DNA from: Spongospora subterranea
Lineage: Eukaryota > Endomyxa > Phytomyxea > Plasmodiophorida > Plasmodiophoridae
DNA length: 64,000 nt
Direction: 5' to 3'
Assembly (NCBI GenBank): GCA_900404475.1
Contig: OUQQ01000016.1
Coordinates: forward strand, 45,505 to 109,504
Position 1 is the stretch's first letter. Every line of letters begins with the position of its first letter. This document shows positions 47,901 to 64,000 of the stretch, piece by piece. Below the pieces are notes generated by a model, which saw nothing but the letters and a program-made list of their open reading frames with translations, did no database searches and was not told the origin of the DNA. The translations under genes were made by a program, and so were the position numbers.

Positions 47901-48542
47901 ATGAACTATCCGGCTTGGATGGGAGTGGACAGTCAAGAAGGGTTCCTTTCCGTCACTGCACAGCCACTGCCAACCAACGACACAAGCGATGAAGAGGCAG
48001 GAATGCACATGCTGCAACAATCGGCATTGTTCGCAGAAAGCGTCGCATCGCATTTACAGATCATGTCGTCGCCCATGAAAACTGACGGGTTCTTGAATTG
48101 GGGCAACGCGGAAGCTGAAAGTCACTCTATTCCTTTGGCTGGTGCTCAACAAGAATGCCCATGTTGCCATAAGATGACTACGAAACCTTTACAAGCCCAT
48201 GTCGGGCACTGCTTCCTCGAGCAGGTCACAGCAATCAATCCGAAAAAATCCAATCCGGCAATGACCGTCAAACAAGTCAGGAGCATTATCAACAAGCTGG
48301 GCTTACGAACGAGACTGGCCATGATGGAGTCGCTGTACCGCCTATCCAAGGCGAAAAGTTCAAGTGCTTGGAATGCGGTCAGCAAGAAAGCGGAAGCGCA
48401 CGATAATACCGTGTTGGGTTTGCTGTATTCGGCTGGAAATCCAATCCAGCAAAATTCAGGGTTATCAGCGGCAACAAAAACGAGGGAGCAAAGTTGTGTA
48501 GTCCCAGGCGAAATGACAACCCATTATCAGTTCCCAATCTGA
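47901..48542 (+). CDS. Hypothetical protein with UBZ/Rad18-like CCHC zinc finger
   Basis: 213 aa from MNYPAWMGVDSQ. One CCHC finger, CPCCHKMTTKPLQAHVGHC, has the C-x2-C...H-x3-C spacing of ubiquitin-binding (UBZ/Rad18) fingers. A basic helix with LRTRLAMMESLYRLSKA follows; its ESLYRL core recalls the RDSLYRLA box of plant LNK proteins, but that may be coincidence. The N-terminus is acidic and Ser-rich. I do not recognise the family. An earlier exon may exist. The stop is 86 nt from that of the convergent neighbour. Confidence 0.55.
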   Translation: MNYPAWMGVDSQEGFLSVTAQPLPTNDTSDEEAGMHMLQQSALFAESVASHLQIMSSPMKTDGFLNWGNAEAESHSIPLAGAQQECPCCHKMTTKPLQAHVGHCFLEQVTAINPKKSNPAMTVKQVRSIINKLGLRTRLAMMESLYRLSKAKSSSAWNAVSKKAEAHDNTVLGLLYSAGNPIQQNSGLSAATKTREQSCVVPGEMTTHYQFPI

Positions 48543-48628
48543 TAACTATCTCCCCATTATTATTTAAATGTATAATCGATTAAAATGTGTTATTATGTTG
48601 AACTTGGATGTTATTTACCAAACTCCGA

Positions 48629-49158
48629 TTATAATGGGTTGATCATTGTTCTAATGAGGGAGCCGTCGCCAGCGGATGATATCTGGGTTACTAGTTTGAT
48701 AAATACAACCGAGGTACTGTTATCTGCAAGTTCAAGAACCAACAGACCAGCGTTGTTGAGTAAATGCTGTGAGAACCACCGATATCAGATTAGTCAAAAT
48801 ACAGAAAAAAACTTCAGCTCTGGACCTTTTTCTTTATCAACGAGACGTCAATCGTGGCGATGTTGAAATCAAAAGAATGGTTTCCAGGGGAATATGGGCT
48901 ACCGATGGAGAATACACCAAGGTCTATGACATGTCGTTTATGGGCAATATCAACTATATACTGAGAGTAAGTTATCAATATGTGCGATCGGGCAATGATG
49001 ACTGCCAGCAACCTAACCTGACATGACCATTTCGGGTGCTGAATCGCGGCGAGACAAGAGAAACCGACGGTGATATTTAGTGGTTCGGTGAGCGGGCACT
49101 GATTAGGATGAATAGCAATTGACGATATCGTAACCTGGTCCATTGTCTCGTCGCTCAT
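48629..49158 (-). CDS. Unidentified small conserved-looking protein, predicted beta-sandwich
   Basis: Three exons, 49158-49018, 48960-48826 and 48766-48629 (introns of 57 and 59 nt), all phase 0, give 137 aa. The reading is supported by exact frame closure and by alternating hydrophobic strands: QVTISSIAIHP, PLNITVGFSC, KWSCQYIVDIAHKRHVIDLG, NHSFDFNI, NAGLLVLELAD, SVVFIKLVTQI. The plan (PLTEPLNITVGF, then an edge strand, then GNHSFDF) is reminiscent of ASF1-type immunoglobulin-like folds, but the sequence is not ASF1. No signal peptide or membrane segment. Function unknown. Confidence 0.6.
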
Positions 49159-49437
49159 GATGGTTGAGGGAAAGAGAAAGAAATTTGAACAGATTTCAGA
49201 GGGCTGAGCTACGTGGCGCAAAACGCCACGGCTGCGGGTTGCGCTAAAAAGTCAATACTCAGTGTATGTAGGTACTGCGTTGTCCAGTCCCAACACCACA
49301 GTCAAGAAAAGGCCAATCACGAGGCCGCCCGCTACTGGACAATGCCCTGCGTTCTGACATGGCATTTGGTGTTGATCAGACAGATTCGAAGTGGCATTTA
49401 TTATGAGTATAAGTATTTACAGGCTGGTGTTAAGTTA

Positions 49438-50104
49438 TCATGCCACTGCCAACATGAGTAGGAGTGCCAAACTGAAAGAGGATAATATTGAAACAGCGTT
49501 GATAGATCCATCGGAGTGCTGGGGGGCCAACGGGTTTGATTTCACTTGATCATGTGTGACTTGGATGGCGCAGCGTACCTCCGGTTTATAGCAAAAGAAA
49601 TTCGCTCCCAACGTTTTACATTCAGCATCGGTGAATGAATCACATCGTGTGTCGATGCTGATGAACAAACCGGCCGTCTCATCAGCTTTGTATGATTCTC
49701 CACAGAAACCCTATCAAGAGATTGTTTTCAACGTGTGAAGTTCGCAAAACATCGTTGGAACGTCGTACCCATTTACTGCAATATAGCGTTTGGCCCATAC
49801 TGCCGGCAGGACACCAGATATTACCATACAATGGGCCACATCGTTCAACGGGATAATCTGTATTGGGAACGGTGGTAGGTACTGGCGATGGAACCGCAGT
49901 GCTGGCGGCAGATGAATTGGGTTCAGACGACGCAGCCGGTGCAGAAGATACAGCAGGAGGAGTGGTGGCCTCTGATGACGGCGGTAAACTTGCAAGAACG
50001 CTACGAGGAGCGGAGGAATTTTGCTGACTCGACGACAGATGCAGAATCGTGAAACTAATTACGAGTACCCAGTTCCACTCGCGACTCATATTGTTCTGAT
50101 GCAC
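49438..50104 (-). CDS. Secreted, GPI-anchored chitin-binding (CBM18) protein
   Basis: Exons 50104-49769 and 49710-49438 with a 58-nt intron; 202 aa. A signal peptide (NWVLVISFTILHLSSS) leads to a Ser/Ala/Pro/Thr-rich stalk of about 55 residues, then a hevein-like domain split by the intron: RCGPLYGNIWCPAG, YCSKW, then GFCGESYKADETAGLF. The spacing and the CSxWGFCG core match CBM18, but five residues (SMGQT) are inserted before the YC, and one of the usual four disulphides seems altered. A second Cys-containing part (TRCDSFTDAECKTL, FFCYKPEVRC) follows. The hydrophobic end (ILSSFSLALLLMLAVA then stop) after small residues suggests a GPI signal. Probable wall or adhesion protein. ATG 50089 is an alternative start. 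Confidence 0.78.
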
Positions 50105-51390
50105 TTCTCGAAACGATTTTGGAAATCAAATCGGGCACACGCCCATCCCATCCTGAATTTGACAAGTTCATCATCAAGGGTGAAAACCTGGAATTCAAAG
50201 CGTTTTGAGAAACAATGACGAAATGAATGGACGGTTTATTGACAACTGAAAGGCGTAGATACACAACCTCTGGTACAACCACTGACAGTTTGTTGAACAA
50301 CTTTATCTGTACCACATTTTGGTCAAAGTTCAACGCAAATTACGTCAAACATAGAGCGGCCAATTCATGGAAATATAATGTCGCATTCCCGAAAATGAAG
50401 ACATACTATGGGAAGAGTATGACCGAGAGTGTGTAGGATGCGATATTTGAAAGAAAACTTTGCATGAACAGTATCATTAAACTGTTCATACGAAGCGATT
50501 TGTCAAAACATGTTTGTCTGACAAGTCTTAATGAACTCATGGGAAGCCCAACTTGAACCAATGCTACGACGAGAACGTAGAAATAGGAATGTACCAGAAT
50601 TGGACAGAGTTCGAAGGAAATCCGAAAACTCATAATACACCAACGTATGGACGTGAATGTTGCACCCTGAAAATGAGGACATACTATGGGTAAAGTACGA
50701 CCAAGAGTGTGTAAGGCGCAATCTGAGTCACTATGTATGAAAATATGAAGATTCATACAACGTTAGCAGATACGGTTAGATTGAACTACGCTGTAGCGAT
50801 TTGTTTCGAATTGCTCTCATACTGAGTGATGACGGATTGGTGTTGCCATGTGCAGAGAGATATTCGGACAGCGTCTAGTATCCTTAAATAAAAGGCATCT
50901 AGCGGATCCCTATCTGTTCGGTGTAATCATTGAGCAAATCGAAACGATGCTGAGCCGCGCACGTTCGCCATCACGAGTCCGATTCACATATGACGACAAC
51001 AGGCAATGGCGTCATATCTGAACCGCTTATCCGCGACTCATTAGATGAATGGCGCCACGGACTGTTGATCAATTGGACAATATGCCGTGGGCGGGGACAC
51101 CTTCATCAATACTAACGCATCACCATATAATCAAGTGATACCGTAATCAGATCAAATCTCTTGACGATAACAACGGCAGGTGAAGGGCGCGTTCTGCAAA
51201 GTGGACACTACGATGATAATACTGTAATTGGGTCAATGATTTTCGGGACGATAACCGACATTTGATTGCCGATAATCACCGGTATCCCACGTACACCGAT
51301 TACCTTAATCAATGTCATACACACTAGTTGGGAAGTTCTGTGTTTGACCGAATTACACCATTTATCGTATTTATTGTGTTTGAAATCTAT
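50105..51390. repeat. Gene-free stretch with an imperfect direct repeat
   Basis: Copies at about 50390-50445 and 50663-50715 share GAAAATGA(A/G)GACATACTATGGG and GA(G/C)AGAGTGTGTA-like text with small differences, about 270 bp apart. No gene seen in the 1.3 kb. Confidence 0.55.
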
Positions 51391-52056
51391 GAATAGGTAT
51401 TGACAAATAAAGTTTGCTGATTACCCAACGATCGCGGACGCCACAACTTGGCTGCTTTGTCTTCAGAAACGAAGATGTAGTTCGATGTTCTGTCTCAATT
51501 GTTGCGCCGCCTCCTCACGCCTGCCTAATTCGTCATCAGGGAGTGACATTAACTCCTCGACATCATCTTCGGTATCTTCATCATGAGTGTATTGATATTC
51601 CTGTTGAGAGTATTTCATGTCATCATCGACCGGCTCTCCTAGTCCGCTCATAGCGACGCTCCATCCAGGGCGTTATTCGGCTGTCAATCCAACAAGTTGA
51701 ATAAAAAAGGATTTGTTCAGAGGTTTCTGAGTATCTAAATTTCTCCGAAATAAAGACTCTCCAAATTTTGCTTGTTAGATCAACCGTCGAATAACGCTGA
51801 GCGGACCACCAGCGGGTCGAAGATGACATGAAATACTCTCAACAGGAATATCAATACACTCATGATGAAGGTATCGAAGATGATATCGAAGAGTTACTGT
51901 CACTCCCTGATGACGAATTAGGCAGGCGGGGGAGAGGCAGCGGAACAATGGAGACAGAAAATGGAACTACATCTTGGGTTTTGAAGGAAAAGCAGCCAAG
52001 TAGTGGCGTCCTTGATCATTGGGTAATCAGCAACCCTTTGATGTCAATACCTATTC
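51391..52056. repeat. Large inverted repeat, arms of about 300 bp
   Basis: Left arm 51391-51703 and right arm 51774-52056 are inverted copies around a spacer of about 70 nt. Both encode the same peptide start, MKYSQQEYQYTHDE, on opposite strands, followed by SLPDDELGRR; they differ by substitutions and small indels, so the duplication is not recent. The arms adjoin a decayed copia element. Confidence 0.85.
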
Positions 52057-52199
52057 AAAGTTTTGACGAAAATCGGGATGCATTTTTTTCTCATTTGCCA
52101 AACGAAGCAGTGCAACTTTTCAAGCAATACGAGTTGATGAACATAATGGGCATCAAAGAAGATGGAAGCACAGTTGAGCCCATCTGTTGATAGATTTCA

Positions 52200-53030
52200 G
52201 ATATCAAGAACGATATTAGTGCGATGACTTTAATTTGCCTTCTGACCCATGAAACCGCGTTTTTATCTGGGGGTACAAGATCAATTAACTGCAGCACAAT
52301 GTTGGAAAGCACTGTGGGTATTGTTCAATTTACAAAATGTTGCCATCCATAATGCAAGCGACAGAAGAATGCATTGATTGTCGACAAAGAGCAAATGAAC
52401 ATATTGCCATCTCTGTTAGCAGACCTGGAGAAGTCTGCTGTGTTCTATGCTCCCGACAGCGTATGGAACTTTAGAGCAATCGTTGACGACGTTAATTCTG
52501 TTGACCAGGGCTATGTCGTGTAATGACAATGCCATCACTACCATCACTAGCCAGAACGGAATCAATGTACCTCCCATGCTCGGTATGTGGTGATCTTCAT
52601 CGATGACCACAGTCGGCACTATCTTTTACACAACAAGTCAGGCGTTGCGTCCTAGGTTGAAGAATTCCTCAAAGCAAACAACTCGATGTAAAAGAACAAA
52701 ACTCGAACAGCTCGTTTGACTTCAAACAGGTAACGGAGGGGAATATATGTCTACAGATCTACAAAATTGGCTACTGGACGAAGGAATCTCTCATCGAGCA
52801 ATAGTACGATATACACCAGAGCATAACGGTGTTGCTGAACGACAGAACCGCACACTGCTAGAGATGGCAGAACATGCAGGATTGGGGAAGCAATTCTGGG
52901 GAGATGCGATCGACACAACAGGCACACCTTTACAATCGAAGGATCCACCCGAACGGTTGGGAATACTCCAGTCGAGGGCATGGCGTGGCCGACGTCCCAT
53001 CGATGAATCATCTGCAACTTCACCATGATG
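52200..53030 (+). mobile_element. Decayed Ty1/copia element, gag and integrase remnants
   Basis: A gag-like piece (GVQDQLTAAQCWKALWVLF) at about 52270-52335 is followed by integrase pieces: VVIFIDDHSRHYLLHNKSGV at about 52580-52645, NGGEY at about 52735 and YTPEHNGVAERQNRTLLEMA, FWGDAI at 52810-52910. Order and strand are right for copia, but frames shift and stops intervene, and the expected zinc-binding HHCC region and protease are missing. No LTRs identified. Confidence 0.75.
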
Positions 53031-56000
53031 AAAAATGGCCACCTGGGGACAGCCTTTCGTATCCAATCGTTGGATCCATCAGGTCATCGCTACTACCCAG
53101 TAGGATGAAGAGCAGGTCGATGCATTTCCCCAATGGACTTGAACGAGCATATATCAACCTGAAGATCAGCGACTGCCACAACATGAATGACCTCATTGGC
53201 CGTGTTGTTGAGTGCACCGCAATCAATTCCCGAAGCAGTGCATTCCCCGAACCGGCGAAATAACCTCGCCATATTTCTCCAACTGTATAGCTTCGAGGAT
53301 GTTATTTTCAAATATATGGCCGCAAGCGAGGGAGTGATAGAAGAACGACCCGTCGCCTGGCACATCTTCCAATAAAGTTCGGAGCGAATTCTGAGCGGTT
53401 TTCGTAGTGCAGCTTGTGAAAACCGGGTCAATTTCTTGATATTTACCGTATTTTGGACTAATAGTGGGGGACACGATTATACAAAATCTGCCAGAATAGA
53501 TTGGCGCTAGCACATACCAGATGTTTGTTGAAAAAAATGACTATACCAGTTTGAGCATCTCTTCCAGCACAAATGATATACAAAGTTTCATGATTGTTAC
53601 TCGTGTACTATTTAATGAAAAATGAGGAATGAAGTCCCACAAGATTCCATGTTTTTCGCCTATGAAAATGCTGAATGTGACACAATAGTGTCGCATTCGT
53701 CTCATAGCGAAAGTGAGTCGAAAGTGTTTGCTTTATGGAGCGTCTCATAGCGAATGTGTTGTTTATAGAGTATCTGCGATAGGCTGGCACCCACCATGAG
53801 TGGCTATCGCGAGGTCGTCCCCGACCCCCTGCCACGATGCGATTGTGAACGCAGGCAGCTCCACTCTGTTGAGCAGTTGGCAAATTCCTCGTCACATTCA
53901 GTACCGAATCCATCGCGAAACTAACGAAACAACGATCTGAGACAAGAGCGGGGCCAGAGCGCTGGGCGTGTGAGTATGGAAACGACACCCGCTTAAAACT
54001 CCCGAAATGGGCTGTTGATACGGCTTTCCCTGATTGTAGCCACGTCAAGGTTCGAGACAGCACTAAGAAGCTGATTACACGCGCCGCGATCGTTTCACGC
54101 CTCCGACGACGGAATTGTGGTGCCTGTAAAGAAGTCACGAATCGGGCGAACGCGACGTGAATCTGATGCGCCATCGGCAGAGATCGACAAGTGAGTTCTT
54201 GGATTGAGGCAACACCTTGAAATCAGTATAAACCATGAGCGATGGACAAGTGAGTTCCCAGACGAAATACCTTATAATCGATGTAGGAAATAAGCGAATC
54301 TGCGCTCATGATCGGACAGAACTGAGACGGTGCGGGTCTCGCTCAAGATAACAAGAGATGCCAAATCTCCAACTCGCTTGAAAGACAGAGTCCGACCCCG
54401 GGTTCCGTTCTTCTGGACCTGGTTTGGGCCTTTTAAACAAACGACATTCGATGACGCCATCGACTTCATATCGCGGTTGATGAGCATCGTTAACGGAGGA
54501 GGATTGCATTGTTTCTACCAGTTTGTCGTTTTTGAAAATAAAGGGATCCAAAAACGACGAATGGAAACCCGGTGCGACAGAGAATTCTTCCGATGATCCA
54601 GTTCATAAGCGATCGGATTACAGAAAATGTCGACCATGGAAACCGACATTCGTGCAGAAAGGCGAACCGTCTGTTGTTCGAATGACAACAATCATTGAAT
54701 GCGAATTCTTCCATTGATAGTAAATCCGCTCAGTCGTTCTGTCGGAAATGCCCCGAACAGATATGATCAAGAATCAACTCGCTCTGTTTGATGGCGTGTA
54801 GAGGACAAATTATTAAAAAGAAATTTAAGTTCCAAATCAACAGAGAGAACATTGACGTGGGACGTGACGAGAGAGAATCGGCTTTCTTGTCATCGAACCC
54901 TTCGGGACAATTGGATTTACACATCAGAAAGAACAAAACGGACGAGATGAGGGGCCACGTAAATTACATATCAGAGTTAGTGACCAGCGCTGTAAATAAG
55001 ATGTGTTGATGTGATTATTTATAGGACTTCGTATTTCTTGATGTACCATGATTTTGCCGACATGTAAATTTCGTTCTCAATTTCGCCAGCAAGGCTCCTC
55101 GAAACACAGTAGTTCTACGTTGATCTTGAAAAATGGGGCTTCTACGCGTATCCGGCAAAATATACCCATCAAATCAACCAAGGCGATCATCACCCTCTGC
55201 AGTTTTAACCGGCACCTGGTGGTTATCAATAAGGAATCGGAAGTTAAATTTTACTGGAATGGGTTTTCTTGCCACACTTCTGGCCTTATCGTCAACAACT
55301 GAACCGTTCAATATCCTTCTGGATTATTGGATATCCCGCACCTGTCGATTTTATTTTTCCAATTGTGTTCTGCGATCGTTGGGGACACAGATCTCCAACA
55401 TTTACCACGACAAGAAAACAAGCAGATTCGCTTCCGCGGCATCGCACGTATAATTGGTCGATTGACCTGAAATTTGGATGTCTTCCTTTGTTCGGCCCCA
55501 TCTATCCGCTGCTGAAACCGCCGCTCTTCGCGAGTATATTGCTGATAATTTGCCTAAGGGATTCATTCGACCATCATCATGTTCTAGTGGGTCACCTGTA
55601 ATGTTTGTCAATATGAGGAACGTCGTCTTTTACAATTGACATTCGTGTCACATCGTGATCGTAGGCAGCCTCGAGGTTCTTGCTAGTCGAAAGAACGTAT
55701 CTGCGAGGCCCGATTTCATGAAAGTGTTTGGGGAATTACAGATATAAAGGTATGCTTTCAAAAGCTTCATCATTGCCGTTTGTGTAATTCAGGAAGTAAT
55801 ATGAACATCTGATTATTTTAGTGATTGTTTTTGCTGGGCGACGAATGCGCCAGTTTGGCTTCCCCAGAGAATTGTGCCAGTGATGTAAACCACCAATCTC
55901 AAGTTCCTCAATGGCAATGAAATAATACCGTATTTTGTTTAATTTGTCTTCAAATGCAGTAGACGCCATAAACGTTTTCATGTTCGACTCACTATTCAAC

Positions 56001-56593
56001 GAATGCGCCGATATTGCTGACGGGTTGGCAATGGTTTGGGCTTGGTTTAGAGACATTTCCGTTGAAACTCCTGAAACCCTGGAGGACCACCTTTGTTCCC
56101 TTCACCTGGAGCTCCGAAATTTCGAGCAGCGATGATGCTTTGCATTGTTTACTGCATTGTTAAACATGTACTAAAACATATCCCCCCTGATGGGTTCGGG
56201 AACGCTGTCCTTAGCGGAACCCCAGATTTCTCCCCAATTGTGGGTAGATCAATATCAACCAAGTGAAAGCATGAGAACGACGAGAATGTTCCTCTACGGT
56301 ACAGTTTGACTTCTCCCAAAGGTAGAACATGTTGGACCCAGGTCCAGGCCATGGCGCCGCCCTGCCTGGCCCTGGACGTAAATAAATGCGCGTGAGGTCC
56401 CGGGCTAGCAGTAACATAATGCCAAGTGTTACCGTCTTGACGCGAATTGCGCTCTTTCGATCAAGGTTTCGGTGTCGGGACTGCAGTACTGGTTGCGTAA
56501 CCTTAATCAGCGTGCTACCGTTACCACACACGAGTCATCGCGTTTACGTTTTCACGAACTGGTTATCGGATTCAAAACGAGTTTTGTCCAGTA
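53031..56593. other. Gene-poor stretch before AROM
   Basis: 3.5 kb with several protein-like but unassigned readings: + strand about 53905-54160 (RWACEYGNDTRLKLPKWAVD), 54330-54595 (FFWTWFGPFKQTTFDDAIDF), 54788-55009, and 55935-56135 (ADIADGLAMVWAWFRDISVE). None forms a supported gene, and neighbouring pieces sit in conflicting frames, which suits decayed genes. Part of 56400-56593 may be an upstream AROM exon. Confidence 0.3.
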
Positions 56594-61849
<5,256 letters not shown>

Positions 61850-61952
61850 AAAATTATCAACTAAATTGTTCAATTGTTTCTTCCAGCGATCATTTCGTTG
61901 TACTTTCATTGGAGTCTTTATATTTATCGTGGGTTTGGATTGGGGCTGGGGA

Positions 61953-62778
61953 ATGTCATCGAGGCCCAACGAGGTCAACAATACAGGAAGCCTTCCCTCG
62001 AACGTGGCAGCCGGTCCAAATGGGATCACTCAAGCCGAAATCGACGAACTCCAGGAAATATTCAATTTGGTGGACACAGATAGGGGCGGATCGATAGAGC
62101 CGAGCGAAGTCACTAATTTGCTGAACACGCTTGGTATCAAGACAACGCAGGAAGAAGGTGTCTACCGCTGGCACCAAGTGTTGTCGGGAAGCTAATCATT
62201 CAACAGTCGACGCGATGATAAAGGAAATCGATGAGAACTCTGATGGGTCAATTGATTTCGGGGGTGGGGAACATCATGCCGTCGAATGAAATTCATTGGG
62301 CTAAACCTGTTCGTGTTCTAGAGTTCGTGGCCGTCATGTCCAGAAAGCTAACGGTTTACTACAACGCGTAAGCCAGAATCGCTAGCAAACGAGTACGACA
62401 CACCAACGCTGAATTCGGGCTGAAGCGATCAGGTGAAGAACGCGTTCCGCATGTTTAGTCGTAGCGATAAGCCAGGATGTATCCGTCGAGTTGATATGAT
62501 GACCGCATTAGTTGAATACGGGTCTGACCTTCTCAAGAAAGAGCAAGCCGCCGAGTTGCTTCGAGAAGTACTCAATTTTGTTCTACAACGTTTTCGACAA
62601 TCAATTGTGGTTTGTTTGCTCGCATCTGTTGCCGTGAATACAACGCGTTTGACAGGGAACATTGTTCACTCAAAGAGTCGAAAACTGTGAATTACTCATT
62701 TGAAATTCTGCACAGATCGAATTTGATGAGGAGGACGAGTTTCATTACAACTCCCATCTTGATATGATTATGAACTGA
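61953..62778 (+). CDS. EF-hand calcium-binding protein, calmodulin-like
   Basis: Exons 61953-62157, 62207-62263, 62322-62367, 62426-62567 and 62716-62778 give 170 aa with closing frames. After a short polar leader come ITQAEIDELQEIFNLVD and a canonical loop DTDRGGSIEPSE, then VDAMIKEIDENSDGSIDFGE with a canonical second loop. The second pair is degenerate: SRSDKPGCIRRVD lacks the first ligand and FDEEDEFHYNSHLD is non-standard. So two functional Ca2+ sites are likely. It is closer to calmodulin-like proteins than to centrin; the target is unknown. The last intron (148 nt) is longer than usual and could hide a small exon. It begins 103 nt after AROM on the same strand. Confidence 0.8.
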
Positions 62779-63437
62779 CAGATGGTTTCGCGTCCATGAT
62801 GATCATGAAAAACGGTCAACATACACGCGATCGTCTTTATTTGAAGGATGTCAACAACATGGGTAATGGCAATATCCGTTAGCTTGACCAGAGCCGATTT
62901 CCGGAAATGTTGGAAATAGCAGTAACTGGACAAGACCAACAAGGTTGGACTTGAAATATGGAATAAACACAGCGTCAACATGAGTTGCGTGATTACACCA
63001 AAAAACGCTGAGTATGAAATTGAAAACCGAAACCCGCAATAATAGATCAGGATCAATGGCCAACCAGTAGTTGCGTTGGAAATTGTGGAACCGGGTCCGC
63101 CGCCGTGCTTTTCCTGGCCGAGTATGGGGGTCTTTAGTACTCTGAACTTGAAAATCGCAGACCTATTCGCAACGAGATTGTAGGCCCTGCCATTTTCACA
63201 CTACTGAGCAAAATACTCGGGCAGAGATTACCCGTCAATTCCAGTTCGTCGAGATCTTTCATTTGGTGTTTTTTTCTACTTGTACACCTTTTACCATAGT
63301 GCCAAATTTGAAAAAGGGCTGTTTTTCAAGTCCAACTCCGTTCTTGGATTGTTGTCCGTTGACGCAAAAAAAACTTGTCGAATTTTTCTATTGATGAGAA
63401 CTAACGAACTCCAGCCCCAAATGTTGAGTAATCTGTA
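62779..63437. other. Gap after the EF-hand gene
   Basis: No gene or repeat recognised in 660 nt. Confidence 0.35.
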
Positions 63438-63533
63438 CAGTAGAATCTCTTATAAATAAAGCTCTTATATTTGATAGTCGCTTATAATTCATCAAAATGG
63501 CGTCCACCGATTGCGTTCTAAGAGATTCTACTG
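63438..63533. mobile_element. 96-bp MITE-like element
   Basis: Perfect terminal inverted repeats CAGTAGAATCTCTTA and TAAGAGATTCTACTG enclose 66 nt without coding capacity. CAGTAGAATCTC ends resemble pogo/Tc1-mariner-type termini. TA precedes the element but TC follows, so the target duplication is not clean. Confidence 0.7.
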
Positions 63534-63539
63534 TCACGA

Positions 63540-63715
63540 ACGGACTCCGGCTTGGGAGTTCACTCGGAGTCGACTCCAACTGTACCCGCGGCGCGCGAAT
63601 TACAATCGTGGCTCAAAATTAAACTTTGATTGAAAATATATTTTATTGTGGTTGAACGATTGAACGATAGTCAGACATGGCTCGGAGTCGAGTCATTTAA
63701 TCGACTCCGCATCTC
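63540..63715. repeat. Cluster of GGAGTCGA / TCGACTCC words
   Basis: CGGACTCCGG, CGGAGTCGACTCC, CGGAGTCGAGTC and TCGACTCCG occur within 175 nt in both orientations. The rest of the window end (to 64000) shows no gene. Confidence 0.55.
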
Positions 63716-64000
63716 TAACCGCATTGGCTGTGTGACTTGGAATATGCGATGGCGCCAGGCAATGATGAGGGCTCATGGTGTCAATATGATAACGCACAGG
63801 TGTCTGCGTATTTTTGCTAGATTTATTATTGATGATTTTCGACTAAATATCAACCTGCTTTTTCAACCACGAAACACTCTCTCCGTCCTTCGGCAACCGG
63901 TTTCCAACAGACCACGCGATCATGTCCTATTTGACATCTTCCTCCATCAGTGTGAACCCTCATGGCTTTCAGGTTGTCAATAACAGTGGCGCTCGCCATT

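Noticed and set aside
53608..54174. 188-aa minus-strand frame
   Set aside because: Arg/Ser-rich with no domain; the opposite strand reads at least as well and neither is supported.

Overview
The window is eukaryotic: nearly every gene is split by introns of about 45-65 nt (mostly GT-AG, one good GC-AG case), all three standard stops are used, and the gene set points to a flagellated, chitin-walled fungus-like organism. Flagellar genes (IFT54/TRAF3IP1, ARL6/BBS3) sit beside a pentafunctional AROM gene, a Dbp3-type helicase, a chitin deacetylase, a hevein-type chitin-binding surface protein and an aldonolactone oxidase. The best guess is a zoosporic (chytrid-like or related early-diverging) fungus. 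This rests on gene content, not on a phylogeny.

Layout. 0.3-2.7 kb: SK-type calcium-activated K+ channel (+). 3.6-6.5 kb: IFT54 (-) and ARL6 (+), divergent from a 193-bp gap. 6.9-11.9 kb: CCCH zinc-finger/SAC3-GANP mRNA-export factor (+). 12.7-16.5 kb: splicing factor PRP6 (+). 16.6-17.7 kb: mitochondrial uL22 and an IQ-motif protein (-). 17.9-19.2 kb: repeats (copia remnant, foldback palindrome, hairpin, CCGGTT cluster). 19.5-21.1 kb: TAF7 (+). 21.2-24.7 kb: aldonolactone oxidase and TRM5 (-). 26.2-28.1 kb: chitin deacetylase (+). 29.8-35.3 kb: NAF1 and the PPIP5K VIP1 (+). 36.1-36.6 kb: broken copia reverse transcriptase. 36.7-46.2 kb: DBP3, TMEM222/RTE1-like, AAA-ATPase-like, PWP2 (all -). 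47.9-50.1 kb: UBZ-like zinc-finger protein (+), a 137-aa unidentified protein (-), CBM18 GPI protein (-). 50.4-56 kb: repeat-rich, with a large inverted repeat and a decayed copia element. 56.6-62.8 kb: AROM and an EF-hand protein (+). 63.4-63.7 kb: a small MITE-like element and a GGAGTCGA-rich cluster.

Themes. Several genes serve RNA and ribosome production: NAF1 (H/ACA RNP), DBP3 and PWP2 (rRNA processing), PRP6 (tri-snRNP), SAC3 (mRNA export), TRM5 (tRNA m1G37), uL22m and TAF7. A second set concerns the flagellum and signalling: IFT54, ARL6, the SK channel, VIP1, the IQ and EF-hand proteins. A third concerns the cell surface and metabolism: chitin deacetylase, CBM18 protein, AROM, aldonolactone oxidase. 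No bacterial-style operon, CRISPR array, rRNA or convincing tRNA was seen. The most notable points are the divergent ciliary gene pair, the duplicated calponin-homology domain in IFT54, the SK channel, the CCCH-SAC3 architecture, the lactone oxidase without the flavin-linking histidine, and the palindromic repeats.
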